Positions 1-8,783 of a stretch of 64,000 nucleotides of DNA are shown one piece after another. Positions within the stretch are counted from its first letter, which is position 1, and each line of letters begins with the position of its first letter. Position numbers and translations under genes: made by a program. The stretch comes from JBEBSD01 sp040394475 (GTDB lineage Bacteria; Bacteroidota; Bacteroidia; Cytophagales; Spirosomataceae): positions 124,001 through 188,000 of the forward strand of contig JBEBSD010000001.1 of the NCBI GenBank assembly GCA_040394475.1, given 5' to 3'. The notes under the pieces are model-generated. The model had not been told where the DNA came from. It did not search any database and saw nothing but the letters and a program-made list of their open reading frames with translations.

Positions 1-134
1 AGAATATAAGGTAGCTAAGTGGCTTTTCTAGCATACTGAGGAACCACTGTACGCCCTGCCAAAGACTTTGTCAACGGGTCTACCCCACCCTTACAGGCAC
101 CGTAAGCCAGACCTTCAGGGTTGCCTATAGTTTG

Positions 135-980
135 TCAATTCAACGCTTTCCTGACGGTGTCGGCCAATGACGTAGTCGGGCGCCCGATTAATCTGGAAAG
201 TGTTTTGCTGTCGTCGAACAGATCATTTTTTGAAGCCGCTATATCCCAGCCGGCAATCGCATGGGCAAGACCTCCAGGTACGCCTGATGCTTGCAGAACG
301 CCCGCATATTCGCTTTCGCTGAGATTGTTGTACGGAAGATCTTTACCTGTCTGACGGGATATTTCAGCGGCCAGATCCCTGAGCGTATGCGCCTGGTCGC
401 CGCCCAGTTCATATAATTTCCCATCGTGTCCTTCGCCGGTCAATACAGCAGCAGCGGCTTCAGCATAATCTTCCCGGGCAGCAGAAGAAATGGCCCCATC
501 TCCGGCGCTGCCTATCCATGCACCCGCATTCAGAGCCGCGGGTATGGAAGCGGTGTAGTTTTCTGTATACCATCCATTCCGTAAAATGGTGTGAGGAATT
601 CCTGAAGACTTTAAGGCTTCTTCCGTTTCAGCATGTTCCGCGGCCAAGCTCAGGGAAGAGGTATCGGCATGAAGCAGACTCGTGTAAACGATCCTTTTAA
701 CGCCGGCTTCCTTCGCCGCCTTAATTACATTTTCATGCTGTGCTTTGCGCTGACCTACCTCATTTGCAGAAATCAACAATAATTGATCGATTCCTTGCAG
801 GGCGCCGGTCAGTTCCTCCGGTTTCGTGTAGTCGAATCCGCGGACTTCAACACCCAGGTCAGTTGCTTTTTCCGGCGTTCGTACCAGCGCTACCAACTGC
901 TCCGCATTGACGTTCTGCTTCAATTTTTCTACCACCAGGCGACCGAGTTGTCCCGTCGCTCCTGTTATTCCTGTTTTCAT
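135..980 (-). CDS. NAD(P)H-binding reductase, NmrA/QorB-like atypical SDR
   Basis: This is a cytoplasmic Rossmann-fold protein of 281 aa. The N-terminal nucleotide-binding motif G7-x-x-G10-x-x-G13 (GATGQLG) and the overall layout match the NmrA-like/QorB group, whose E. coli member (YtfG, about 286 aa) is an NADPH:quinone oxidoreductase. The catalytic YxxxK of classical SDRs is not evident, as expected for this atypical group. It lies just downstream of an Rrf2-type regulator on the same strand. A perfect palindrome (1021-1045) sits about 40 bp ahead of the start and also occurs, with the same core, ahead of the regulator. A redox or electrophile stress role is inferred from this pairing. The exact substrate cannot be read from the sequence. 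Confidence 0.85.
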   Translation of the reverse strand: MKTGITGATGQLGRLVVEKLKQNVNAEQLVALVRTPEKATDLGVEVRGFDYTKPEELTGALQGIDQLLLISANEVGQRKAQHENVIKAAKEAGVKRIVYTSLLHADTSSLSLAAEHAETEEALKSSGIPHTILRNGWYTENYTASIPAALNAGAWIGSAGDGAISSAAREDYAEAAAAVLTGEGHDGKLYELGGDQAHTLRDLAAEISRQTGKDLPYNNLSESEYAGVLQASGVPGGLAHAIAGWDIAASKNDLFDDSKTLSRLIGRPTTSLADTVRKALN

Positions 981-1020
981 AATCTTAAAATTAAATGGGT
1001 AAACGATTCTTAATAATTGT

Positions 1021-1045
1021 ATATGTAACGTACTTTGTTACATAT
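1021..1045. promoter_or_regulatory. Predicted Rrf2-type operator ahead of the reductase gene
   Basis: A perfect 9-bp inverted repeat, ATATGTAAC-N7-GTTACATAT, lies about 40 bp upstream of the reductase start. Its core TGTAA-N9-TTACA is the same as in the palindrome ahead of the regulator (1495-1523). The match of half-site and spacing suggests that one protein binds both. That this protein is the neighbouring Rrf2 regulator is inference. Confidence 0.7.
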
Positions 1046-1058
1046 GTGTTCAAAAAAA

Positions 1059-1469
1059 TTAGCCGAACTTTCCTACAAAATCTTTTAAGGTTTTCCCCTG
1101 CAGGGACGCAACAACCAGTTCATTTGTTTCTGCCGACAAAGCTTGTAATTTCTCGTTTATGTTTTTGCCAACCGGGCATTTCGGATTGGGATTCAGGTTT
1201 CTTCTTCCCAGGACATCTGAATTTTTTACAACTTTGTAGATAGCTCCCAGGGTAATCTCGTCGCTCGTAACAGTCAACATAGAACCGCCATCCTTGCCTT
1301 TCCGGCTCGTTACCCAGCCTTGTTCCTGTAAACTACTTAACGCCTTCCTGACGATTACGGGATTGATATTAATGCTCTGCGCAATCCAGTCGGAACTCAG
1401 CCATTTACCGGGATACTCCACCATAAGTACCAGGATATGCATAACCGTTGCGAATCTCGTGTTGTTCAT
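1059..1469 (-). CDS. Rrf2 family transcriptional regulator
   Basis: A 136-aa winged-helix DNA-binding protein, resembling the YwnA branch of the Rrf2 family. The HTH spans about residues 5-65, with the family-typical wing around RKGKDGGSMLT. Only one cysteine lies in the C-terminal region (Cys98 in NPKCPVG), so it lacks the three-Cys Fe-S ligand set of IscR/NsrR. Sensing by a single Cys or without a cofactor is therefore more likely. The start MNNTRF was chosen because the longer reading would run through the palindrome at 1495-1523. That palindrome lies 26 bp upstream of the chosen start and is a likely autoregulatory site. Confidence 0.88.
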   Translation of the reverse strand: MNNTRFATVMHILVLMVEYPGKWLSSDWIAQSININPVIVRKALSSLQEQGWVTSRKGKDGGSMLTVTSDEITLGAIYKVVKNSDVLGRRNLNPNPKCPVGKNINEKLQALSAETNELVVASLQGKTLKDFVGKFG

Positions 1470-1494
1470 GATACAACAAAGGTACCTATAATCT

Positions 1495-1523
1495 TTAATT
1501 GTAACAAATAACATTACAATTAA
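1495..1523. promoter_or_regulatory. Predicted autoregulatory operator of the Rrf2 regulator
   Basis: A perfect 10-bp inverted repeat, TTAATTGTAA-N9-TTACAATTAA, lies 26 bp upstream of the regulator start codon. It shares TGTAA-N9-TTACA with the site ahead of the reductase gene. Confidence 0.7.
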
Positions 1524-1630
1524 TATTGCCTGACCATTGAATCGCGGAGTAAGGATTATTGAGAGCGGGGAAAATAGGTTTGAGTGCTGCGTGTAGTATC
1601 CTTTGGAACTTTTTTAAAGGCGGATCTCTT

Positions 1631-2290
1631 TCAGATCAAGTGGTTTTTAAAAGCAAACGCAATGGCCTGGGCAATGTTTTTGGCCCCGGTTTTTTCGATG
1701 ATGCGCTGCCGGTGCCCGTCTACCGTCCGGGAACTGATGAAGAGTTTATCGGCAATGTCCTGGTTGGAAAACCCTTCGCAAAGCAGCTGCAAGACATCTT
1801 TTTCCCGCGCAGAAAGCTCCACTTCAATGCCATTGTGAAATACGACCGGACGGGTGCTGTTCATTTTACCGACAAATTTGCGGTGCATGGCTTTGGAAAC
1901 AAAATCACTGTAGTAATTGCCTTCTGAAAAGACCGTTCGGATCGCTTTTTCGACTTCTTCGGGAGACGAATCTTTCAACAGGTAGCCGTTTACACCCTTT
2001 TCGAGCATGTGAAGCACAAACCGGTCTTCTTCATACATCGAGATAACGATGATTTTGACGTCCGGATGTTGCTCCCGGACGACATCGGCAGTCTTTATAC
2101 CGTCCATTACCGGCATATTCAGGTCCAGCAGGAGGATATCGGGCAGCGTTGTCTTAAAGTTTTCGAGGAGTTCCAGCCCGTTTCCGGCCTCCCCTACAAA
2201 AACAAAATCCTCCACGTTTCCCAGCATGGAAATAAACCCCTTCCGGAACAATTCGTGGTCGTCGACGATGGTCAGTCTTATCTTTTCCAT
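1631..2290 (-). CDS. Response regulator, NarL/FixJ (LuxR-HTH) family
   Basis: A 219-aa two-domain response regulator. The receiver domain spans about residues 4-120, with the acidic pair DD at 10-11, the predicted phospho-acceptor Asp56 in LLLDLNMP and the conserved Lys in LLKDSS. The LuxR-type HTH covers about 150-215 (LSAREKDVLQLLCEGFSNQDIA). It lies 42 bp downstream of the histidine kinase on the same strand and is its evident partner. The regulon is unknown. Family length and motifs are complete. Confidence 0.93.
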   Translation of the reverse strand: MEKIRLTIVDDHELFRKGFISMLGNVEDFVFVGEAGNGLELLENFKTTLPDILLLDLNMPVMDGIKTADVVREQHPDVKIIVISMYEEDRFVLHMLEKGVNGYLLKDSSPEEVEKAIRTVFSEGNYYSDFVSKAMHRKFVGKMNSTRPVVFHNGIEVELSAREKDVLQLLCEGFSNQDIADKLFISSRTVDGHRQRIIEKTGAKNIAQAIAFAFKNHLI

Positions 2291-2332
2291 TTTAGTCTTT
2301 CATTTTCCGTGACCTGCGTCCCGGGTTACGTA

Positions 2333-3139
2333 TTAATGGCTGCCGGATAGCGGAATGATAATTTCAGCCAGGCTGCCGGGTGTCAGGGAGGTATACTTGA
2401 TTTGCCCGTGCACAATGCTTAAACGGCTTTCAATATTACGCAATCCCAGTCCGCCTTTCCCTTTCTGCTGCATGGCCGTTGCATCAAAACCGATGCCATT
2501 GTCCCGGATCGTTAAAAACAGCTGGCTGGAATCATGCCGGAGGCCGATATGGATTTCGGAACACCGGGCGTGCTTGACGGCATTATTGACCAGTTCCTGC
2601 ACAATCCGGAACAACGACAGCTCCGTCTTTTGGGATTGACGGGGAAGGGGCTGCTGGCTTTCATTAAAAAAGATCGTCAGGCCGCTTGACTGGTCCAGTT
2701 TGCCTGCAAATTCTTCAATGGCCGCCTCCAGCCCGAATTGTTCGAGGGTAGTAGGGACCAATTCCCGGGTTATTTTCCGGACATGGGTAATGGTTTCATC
2801 CAGCAGGCTTTTGGCTTTGAGCAGCGACGGCTCCTCTGTTGCCTGCTGTTTTTTCAGGTTTACCTGCAGCTGGTTCATGCTCATTTTTGTCAGAGAGAGC
2901 ATCACACCGATGTCATCGTGTAAATCCTGGGCAATCCGCCGTCTTTCAGCTTCTTCCGAGTCGAGGGCCGTTGCCAGCAACCCTTGCTGGTAGTCTTTCT
3001 GGATCTGGAATAATTGTTTCTCCTGTGCCAGTTGCCGGCGTTGATACAGAATGACAAATACAATAATGAAGCCCGTCATCATCATGATAGCGAGTATCCC
3101 CAGGCCGACTCCCCATATTATTTGCGACTCCTCGATCAT
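2333..3139 (-). CDS. Sensor histidine kinase, HisKA_3 type
   Basis: A 268-aa membrane-anchored kinase with a single N-terminal transmembrane helix (about residues 8-30), then a coiled linker. The HisKA_3 dimerisation box is QDLHDDIG, whose His is the predicted phosphorylation site. The C-terminal HATPase domain has its N-box at ELVNNAVKHA and G-boxes at DNGIGF and GKGGLGLRN. It has no extracellular sensor domain of its own. The start codon overlaps the stop of the upstream membrane protein by 4 bp (ATGA), so the two are translationally coupled, and that protein may act as the sensor (inference). Confidence 0.92.
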   Translation of the reverse strand: MIEESQIIWGVGLGILAIMMMTGFIIVFVILYQRRQLAQEKQLFQIQKDYQQGLLATALDSEEAERRRIAQDLHDDIGVMLSLTKMSMNQLQVNLKKQQATEEPSLLKAKSLLDETITHVRKITRELVPTTLEQFGLEAAIEEFAGKLDQSSGLTIFFNESQQPLPRQSQKTELSLFRIVQELVNNAVKHARCSEIHIGLRHDSSQLFLTIRDNGIGFDATAMQQKGKGGLGLRNIESRLSIVHGQIKYTSLTPGSLAEIIIPLSGSH

Positions 3140-3822
3140 AGCTTGTTGTTGTGTATAAAACTAACCGCCAGTGCGGTAATCATAATGGAGAGCATTTCGG
3201 TATAATCAGGAATCAACAGCAAACTTCCCAGATCGAGCCTGCCATCCCACCGGTAAATATAATACATCAGGGGAGCGACAAGGACCAGCGAAGCATAGAA
3301 CAATAACCACGCCGCCGAAATCAGAAAAGACGGTGCCCGCAATAAATTTTTAATCCGAAGGGATTGAAGGACTTCGTAAAAGTATAATAAAATCCACAGA
3401 ATCATCAGGATACATTCCACCATCAGCGCATAGCGGGTGACCAGGTGTTGATTCAGGGAGCCTATCTCTTTATTGGAGGCATACACATCCCAAAGGAAAA
3501 AGCAGATAAAAGCAGGTGAGATGGTCGTCAGAAACCGCTTGAAAACCGTTGATTCGTAAAAATGATAAACCATTCCGCTGAGAAGCGCATAGCGCATCGG
3601 AACGGTCAGGTTATATAGATAGAGGTTGTTCTGACCGGCAGCTGCATAACAGACCATCAGCTGGTCGGAAACAAACTTCCACAATAAGTAAAAAAACAGA
3701 AACTTATAAGCTATGTAAAGGTGTCCCCACTTCCTGAGCAGCAATGCCAGCGGGACTAAGGTAAAAAAAATGCCCCAGTACAATGGGTACACCTTTAAAA
3801 ATGTAATATAAGCTTTCAGCAT
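3136..3822 (-). CDS. Multi-pass membrane protein coupled to histidine kinase
   Basis: A 228-aa protein with about seven hydrophobic segments and no recognised catalytic motif. The start MLKAYI was chosen because longer readings would overlap the upstream gene that ends at 3848. It is the first gene of a tight operon with the kinase (4-bp overlap) and response regulator. The kinase lacks a sensory domain, so a plausible job is ligand or membrane-state sensing in trans. I cannot assign a named family. Similar seven-segment proteins precede LuxR-type two-component pairs in other Bacteroidota, from general recollection only. Confidence 0.72.
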   Translation of the reverse strand: MLKAYITFLKVYPLYWGIFFTLVPLALLLRKWGHLYIAYKFLFFYLLWKFVSDQLMVCYAAAGQNNLYLYNLTVPMRYALLSGMVYHFYESTVFKRFLTTISPAFICFFLWDVYASNKEIGSLNQHLVTRYALMVECILMILWILLYFYEVLQSLRIKNLLRAPSFLISAAWLLFYASLVLVAPLMYYIYRWDGRLDLGSLLLIPDYTEMLSIMITALAVSFIHNNKL

Positions 3823-3847
3823 AGGCGCTGGTATCCACAGGCTGCAA

Positions 3848-4243
3848 TTACTCTTCGTCCGGATTCGGTACCGGAGGAATACAGGTTTTGGGGCAGCGGG
3901 GACCATTGGCCAGCGAGTAGGTCACAACGGCGGCCTTGGCCAGGGGATTACCGCCTATTACAATTCCGTATTTGTCTACCGCCTCTATCACTAAGGATAT
4001 ATCAAGATCGGTATCCCCATCCTGGGCAAAATTGAACTTTAGCCCGGCACAGTCATCACCGGCCTTGTCAAGTAGTTCCAGAAGCCGTTTTTTACCGAAA
4101 AATTGGCTATGGATAAACTCCCGGGGGCTTTTTACACGTTTGTTCAAAACAGCGAAACGAGCTTTTATCTGCTCCTTGCCTGCTGAAGTGGGGATAAACT
4201 CCCCGTCTGCTTCGTTGAATTCTTTTGCTACGTCAGGAATCAT
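3848..4243 (-). CDS. Hypothetical protein, 131 aa
   Basis: A soluble protein of 131 aa without a signal peptide or transmembrane segment, and I do not recognise a family. The N-terminal half is charged. The C-terminal end has CPKTC followed by a proline-rich acidic tail (IPPVPNPDEE). It sits 25 bp upstream of the membrane-sensor gene on the same strand and may be co-transcribed with the two-component operon, though no functional link is visible. Codon use looks like that of its neighbours, which supports a real gene. Confidence 0.6.
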   Translation of the reverse strand: MIPDVAKEFNEADGEFIPTSAGKEQIKARFAVLNKRVKSPREFIHSQFFGKKRLLELLDKAGDDCAGLKFNFAQDGDTDLDISLVIEAVDKYGIVIGGNPLAKAAVVTYSLANGPRCPKTCIPPVPNPDEE

Positions 4244-4342
4244 AAGAATAGTGATTACAAATGAATGGATTGGTTCAGACGGCTAATTTACTATGGGTTT
4301 TTGCGATTCTGATTGCCGTTCACACAATTGTTCAAAAACCAA

Positions 4343-4378
4343 CCATGGTCTGTGTCCCCACAGACCATTTTGGATACC
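4343..4378. repeat. Dispersed hairpin repeat, copy 1
   Basis: A 36-bp element, nearly identical to 17972-18006, built on the inverted repeat ATGGTCTGTG / CACAGACCAT with a loop of 3-4 nt and followed by TTTTGGATACC. It lies between rlmB and the hypothetical gene. It may be a mobile hairpin or a transcript-end structure. Confidence 0.75.
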
Positions 4379-4434
4379 AGCCGGGCTTCGACCGCAGCGG
4401 CGGACCGTAGGCTCAGCCGCCGGAAATCACACTA

Positions 4435-5208
4435 TTAATTAGTGCCAAGCCGCTGGCGCACACTCTCGTACAGGATAACGGAGGCTGCGGCAGACACGTT
4501 GAGGGAAGCAATGGCTCCCTGAAGCGGAATGCGGACCCGGAGATCGGCTTGCTTCAGTAATTCCGGGGAGATCCCGTCTTCTTCCGAGCCCATAACAATA
4601 ACAGTCGGAACCGTGAGATCGGCTGTATAAAGTGATTCTTCCGTTTTTTCGGTACAGGCAATCACCTGTAATCCGCTGTCACGGAGGTAAGTCAGCGTCT
4701 CCGGTAAGCTGGCCTCGCGGCAAACAGGCATATAATTCAGGGCGCCGGATGAGGTCTTCATGGCATCGGCATTGATTTGGGCAGCGCCTTTCAGCGGGAC
4801 AATCACGCCATGTACCCCGGCACATTCCGCGGTGCGTACAATAGCGCCGAAATTACGTACATCCGTCACCCGGTCAAGCAGCAGGAATAAGGGTGTTTTT
4901 CCTTCTTCGTAAAGTTGTGTCAATACGTTATGAAGCGGCAAATACCGGATGGGGGAAATAAAGCAGACCACTCCCTGGTGGTTCTTTGCGGTAAGACGGT
5001 TGAGCTTTTCTACCGGAACCCGCAGCACCGGGATGTTCCGCTCTTCTGCCAGTTTAACGACTTCATTGAGACCGAATTCACGCTGAACAAACAACCGTTC
5101 CACTTCTTTTCCTGACCGTAATGTTTCCAGAACGGATTGTGTGCCAAAGGCCATGTCTCCCTGAGGGGGCCTGGGTGATTTCCTTATCGGATAGCGCCGG
5201 TTCTCCAT
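4435..5208 (-). CDS. rlmB: 23S rRNA 2'-O-ribose methyltransferase, RlmB/TrmH family
   Basis: A SpoU/TrmH-class SAM-dependent methyltransferase of 257 aa with a trefoil-knot fold. The N-terminal substrate-binding domain (from MAFGTQSVLE) resembles the L30e-like domain of RlmB. Motif 1 is DRVTDVRNFGAIVRTAECAG, motif 2 is VMGSEEDGIS and motif 3 is IPLQGAIASLNVSAAAS. RlmB methylates G2251 of E. coli 23S rRNA, and orthology is inferred from domain order and length. The start at MENRRYP overlaps the 3' end of the upstream lipoprotein gene by 25 bp. MAFGTQ (5154) is an alternative start. Confidence 0.88.
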   Translation of the reverse strand: MENRRYPIRKSPRPPQGDMAFGTQSVLETLRSGKEVERLFVQREFGLNEVVKLAEERNIPVLRVPVEKLNRLTAKNHQGVVCFISPIRYLPLHNVLTQLYEEGKTPLFLLLDRVTDVRNFGAIVRTAECAGVHGVIVPLKGAAQINADAMKTSSGALNYMPVCREASLPETLTYLRDSGLQVIACTEKTEESLYTADLTVPTVIVMGSEEDGISPELLKQADLRVRIPLQGAIASLNVSAAASVILYESVRQRLGTN

Positions 5209-6491
5209 GCTTCTACAATCGGGTACCATATGGGCTGGTATTCAACATACCGTACCAGCTCATAATGGTCGTCGACAAATTGGTTATTTCTTCGGTTAAA
5301 CGTAAAATTGATGTTGTTGGCATTGCCCCGCTGGTTATAGACCCATACCTCGCGGTCCTTGCTGCGCTGTACTTTGTCGGGGTTACCCAGAATAATAAAA
5401 ATCATCCCTTTATCTGTTTTCCACCCTTCTTTATAGGTGGTAAACAACCGGTTGGCCTCTTCCACCCGTCCGTAGAAGCTCCGGATCACCTGGCGGGCCA
5501 TGTCCTGGTTTCCGTTCATCAGCGATAGCCAGTACTTGTCCAGCGCTTTTTTAACGTTATCACCGTTTTGCAGGTCTTTTATTTCCTGGTTGGTACTCAT
5601 ATATTGAACAGGCCCCTTCAGAAGCTCTGGTAATGTCAGTTTCGGATACCGGTCGTTGGTCACCAACAGGCCGAGTCCTTCCGCCTGTGACGTATCGGTT
5701 ACCATATAATACAAACCTTCTCTGGAAAAAGTGGTCGGCTCGCCGGAAGTGATCTGAAACAGGCTGTCGATACTCATGGTCCGCGAACCGGTCCTCGGAG
5801 CGGTATTCATCGGCGAACTGGCCGGTTCAAAGGCATGGTCATAATAATACACGTAAAGCGGGATGCTTTCCGCACGCAGGCTTCTGATGATGAACGGCTC
5901 CCCGCTTGTTACATAGTGGCGCTGGACAAACTGGCCCGTGCCGGCATTAAAAATTCCGAACCGGTCGGATGTCCGCAGTTTGGTGAACCGGATCGGGAGG
6001 TCGTTGAGTGATTTCTTCATGGTACCGGCCTCACTGATCTCACTCAGCACCACGCCGGTTTCTTTGTTGCCGGGCTTCTTGACGTCAAATTCAACCAGGA
6101 AATGATCTCCCGATTTGCTGACATTGGTAGTTGAAAGGGCGACATTCCCGAACCCCAGCCGGTCGCGGCTTCCGTAATCGGAATAAACGACATAATTGAG
6201 GTTAAACCGGGATGTAAATTCTTCAACCGAAAGCAGTTGTTTGCCTTTGTAGACTGTTACAAGGAGGTAGACCGTGGAGGTTGCTTCGTCTTTATCCAGG
6301 AAATGGGATTCGATCGTAGGCAGCGAAATCTCTTCTGCCTGTTCCGAAACGGGAGACGCGAATTGCGGAGTTTTGGTAATACCGTCTGCAGGCTGACTGG
6401 TTTTCCTGCCCGATGAGCAGGCGGACCAGGTACCGGCGGCCAGGAGGAGCGCTGTTATCCAAAAGTACTTTTTCATACCATTCGATTTCAT
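5184..6491 (-). CDS. GWxTD domain-containing lipoprotein
   Basis: A 435-aa exported protein with an N-terminal signal peptide and lipobox (LLLAAGTWSAC). The C-terminal third carries the name-giving motif GWKTD followed by KGMIFIILGNPDKV, typical of the GWxTD family of Bacteroidota and Acidobacteriota, whose function is unknown. MKKYFW, 15 bp further in, is an equally good start. The region from about 6431 through the start and on into arfB was duplicated at 9237-9812, and the copy of this gene there is dead. It overlaps rlmB at its 3' end and diverges from arfB. Confidence 0.85.
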   Translation of the reverse strand: MKSNGMKKYFWITALLLAAGTWSACSSGRKTSQPADGITKTPQFASPVSEQAEEISLPTIESHFLDKDEATSTVYLLVTVYKGKQLLSVEEFTSRFNLNYVVYSDYGSRDRLGFGNVALSTTNVSKSGDHFLVEFDVKKPGNKETGVVLSEISEAGTMKKSLNDLPIRFTKLRTSDRFGIFNAGTGQFVQRHYVTSGEPFIIRSLRAESIPLYVYYYDHAFEPASSPMNTAPRTGSRTMSIDSLFQITSGEPTTFSREGLYYMVTDTSQAEGLGLLVTNDRYPKLTLPELLKGPVQYMSTNQEIKDLQNGDNVKKALDKYWLSLMNGNQDMARQVIRSFYGRVEEANRLFTTYKEGWKTDKGMIFIILGNPDKVQRSKDREVWVYNQRGNANNINFTFNRRNNQFVDDHYELVRYVEYQPIWYPIVEAWRTGAIR

Positions 6492-7006
6492 TTTGTAAAG
6501 AACGAAGTAATGAAACGTTATTGCTATAGAAAGGAGCGAAAATAGTTAAAAAATCAGCAATCTTTGTTGTCACAGAGCCGAATATCCCCGTCCAGCCGAT
6601 GTTCTTACCGGAAAAACTACATAACGAACTCCAGTTTCAGACCGCGCGAAGTGGCGGGAAAGGGGGACAGAACGTCAATAAAGTAGAAAGTAAAGTAGAA
6701 TTGCGCTTTACGATCCCGTCGTCTTTAGCGCTTACGCAGGAAGAAAAGGAAACGTTGCTGCAAAAACTGGCCAACCGGATCACGTCGGAAGGAGTGCTGG
6801 TGCTCTACCACCAAACCGAGCGTTCACAACTGGCCAATAAAGAAAAGGTTATCGCGAAATTTGACAGGTTGATCCGGGCCGCACTTACTCCGGAAAAGCC
6901 CCGTAAAGCAACCCGGCCCACTTTGGCTTCGCTCTTGGAGAAAAGGAACGATAAGACGAAAAGGGCCCGGGTGAAGGCTGCCAGAAAAAAGCCGGACTGG
7001 GACTGA
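6431..7006. repeat. 576-bp duplicated segment, copy 1
   Basis: This matches 9237-9812 at a constant offset of 2806 bp with only compensating 1-bp indels. It covers the 5' end of the GWxTD gene, the divergent intergenic region and all of arfB. Similarity stops at the arfB stop codon. The second half of arfB is almost unchanged. Confidence 0.9.
6599..7006 (+). CDS. arfB: Alternative ribosome-rescue factor ArfB (peptidyl-tRNA hydrolase), copy 1
   Basis: A 135-aa class I release-factor-like protein that frees stalled ribosomes by hydrolysing peptidyl-tRNA. The catalytic GGQ is in SGGKGGQNVNKVESKVEL (about residues 18-35). The basic, disordered C-terminal tail (KRNDKTKRARVKAARKKPDW) matches the part of E. 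coli ArfB that threads into the empty mRNA channel. Length is normal for the family (about 140 aa). A second intact copy at 9405-9812 differs at about 11 residues. It is monocistronic and diverges from the GWxTD gene. Confidence 0.93.
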   Translation: MFLPEKLHNELQFQTARSGGKGGQNVNKVESKVELRFTIPSSLALTQEEKETLLQKLANRITSEGVLVLYHQTERSQLANKEKVIAKFDRLIRAALTPEKPRKATRPTLASLLEKRNDKTKRARVKAARKKPDWD

Positions 7007-7098
7007 GTGGAAGATTTCATTGCAAAAAAATAATTTGCTGTCATTCCTGAAATTACGGGCATCGTGGCGCTGTCGAAGTGAAGAAGTGTGCGTCCATG

Positions 7099-8652
7099 CT
7101 AGTTGACCACCAGTATTCTGCATTGGGTAATCTCGCTGGCCGAAAGCGGATCGATAAGCCATTGCACCGCCCAGAAAGCGTCTACCCGTCGGTTCTTCTT
7201 TCGCACAAGCCAATCGCGAAGCCCGCAGTGGGAAGGATCCACTGGGAGATAGGTTTTATTATTTTCATGGTCATTTACCTCTACGATTACCAGACGGGAA
7301 AGCATCCTCCAGGGTAAAGGCGCGCTCACAGCAATGGAACCGTCAGCATTCGCCTGTACCGCACAGTCGACCGGCAGGTATTCCTTTTCTAATACAGGAG
7401 GCGTGTAATAATTATTACGTACAGCAAAATCCATCCTCTCATTTACTTTCTTGTACTCCTCTATCCCCTGAACAGGCGGATAAAGCCTCAGCTTTCCCTG
7501 AGCCTGGTAATTCAGCAAATCAGCAGTCTTATGAGCAAATTGGCCGTTTAGCTGCGGCAGCTTCATACTATAATGGGATAGTGACAAAACAATTGCCGTA
7601 GAAACCAACAATGCTTTAACCCTTCCGGGTATTTCCTGCCTGTCTATCAGGATTCCAAATATGCCTGCCAGAAAAAGCTGCGGGAACATCCAATAGTGAC
7701 CTAAAACTTCAGCGGAAAAGTGATTTACTTCCTTCCGTGTTAGCGAGATGACACCCATCGTCATCAAAATAAACACGCAAAAAAACCATCGCGTCTGCTC
7801 TTTTTTAGTCAGATTGATTCCCAACCAAAGAAAAACGGCAAGGATCGCCAACCCCAGTCCGGTACGAACCAGCCACCAGTAAGATAGGGTAATCTGTTGG
7901 ATATCAATACTACCCACCAGTTGAATAAAATAGAGTCCAAGCGCTGACAACGGCACCAAACTCAACTGCCCCGGCCCCCCGCCGGCATCGCGGGATACAA
8001 AGAGATAGAGCATGCCTAAACCGGTAAAGAGGACGCTATACTGCAAGGCGGCTCTCCAATCCCGGTTCCGTAGCGCCATCAGAATGACTGTAGGCCAAAT
8101 CAGAATACCATTGCCATTAGAAAAAGTTGCAAGAATTGCCCAGCCGTACCAAGCGTTCCTGCCATTCGAAAAAGCGCGTGTCGCCAAAAAGGAGAAGAGC
8201 AATACCGGCAGATTAAAAAAAGCGCACTCAAAAAAATTGTAGTAAGATACCGGTTGAAAGAAAAGCCATGATGATGCGACAACCCCGGGCACTAATTTCA
8301 TCCCCCGGCTCTTTCCTTCCGATGCAAAAAAATAAAACAGGCATACATAAAGTAAATTCCCTACCCAGGAAAAAGCTACTAGGGGGATATGCCCTGTCAG
8401 TTTTGTTACCAATAAAATGATAAGCCGCTGCACAGCGTGCCAGTGATTATTATAGGGTGTAATAATAACCTGCCATAATGCGGAGATCGAAGTGGCCTTC
8501 TCTGACTTTTCGAGAAAACCAAAATACCAGAAGTAATCATCGATCCAGGGTATATTCTGTGAAAAGCTGATCAATAATACACCATAAAGCAAAACGGGTA
8601 CAAGCGTAAACGTAAAAAGGAGGAGGCTATCAGCGGGCCGCTTTAATGTCAT
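7099..8652 (-). CDS. Multi-pass membrane protein, GT-C glycosyltransferase-like
   Basis: A 517-aa protein with roughly ten transmembrane helices in the first 400 residues and a soluble C-terminal domain of about 110 residues. The first loop after helix 1 carries an acidic pair (WIDDYFWYF) and a conserved-looking NNHWHAVQRL. This is the arrangement of GT-C-fold sugar transferases that use polyprenyl-phosphate sugars. No specific family could be named, so function is inferred from topology only. It appears monocistronic and converges on arfB copy 1. Rare ATA/AGG-type codons and somewhat higher A+T than its neighbours are visible by eye. Confidence 0.75.
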   Translation of the reverse strand: MTLKRPADSLLLFTFTLVPVLLYGVLLISFSQNIPWIDDYFWYFGFLEKSEKATSISALWQVIITPYNNHWHAVQRLIILLVTKLTGHIPLVAFSWVGNLLYVCLFYFFASEGKSRGMKLVPGVVASSWLFFQPVSYYNFFECAFFNLPVLLFSFLATRAFSNGRNAWYGWAILATFSNGNGILIWPTVILMALRNRDWRAALQYSVLFTGLGMLYLFVSRDAGGGPGQLSLVPLSALGLYFIQLVGSIDIQQITLSYWWLVRTGLGLAILAVFLWLGINLTKKEQTRWFFCVFILMTMGVISLTRKEVNHFSAEVLGHYWMFPQLFLAGIFGILIDRQEIPGRVKALLVSTAIVLSLSHYSMKLPQLNGQFAHKTADLLNYQAQGKLRLYPPVQGIEEYKKVNERMDFAVRNNYYTPPVLEKEYLPVDCAVQANADGSIAVSAPLPWRMLSRLVIVEVNDHENNKTYLPVDPSHCGLRDWLVRKKNRRVDAFWAVQWLIDPLSASEITQCRILVVN

Positions 8653-8783
8653 CTTCGTAGAAATTTCAGAGAATCCGTGAAACCAATATACAAAACACTA
8701 CCGACCGGTACAAACCGAGGAACAATGCCGGATGAATCAAAGGGGCATGACCGTAATTACCCCTTTTTCTTAATCATTCTCCC

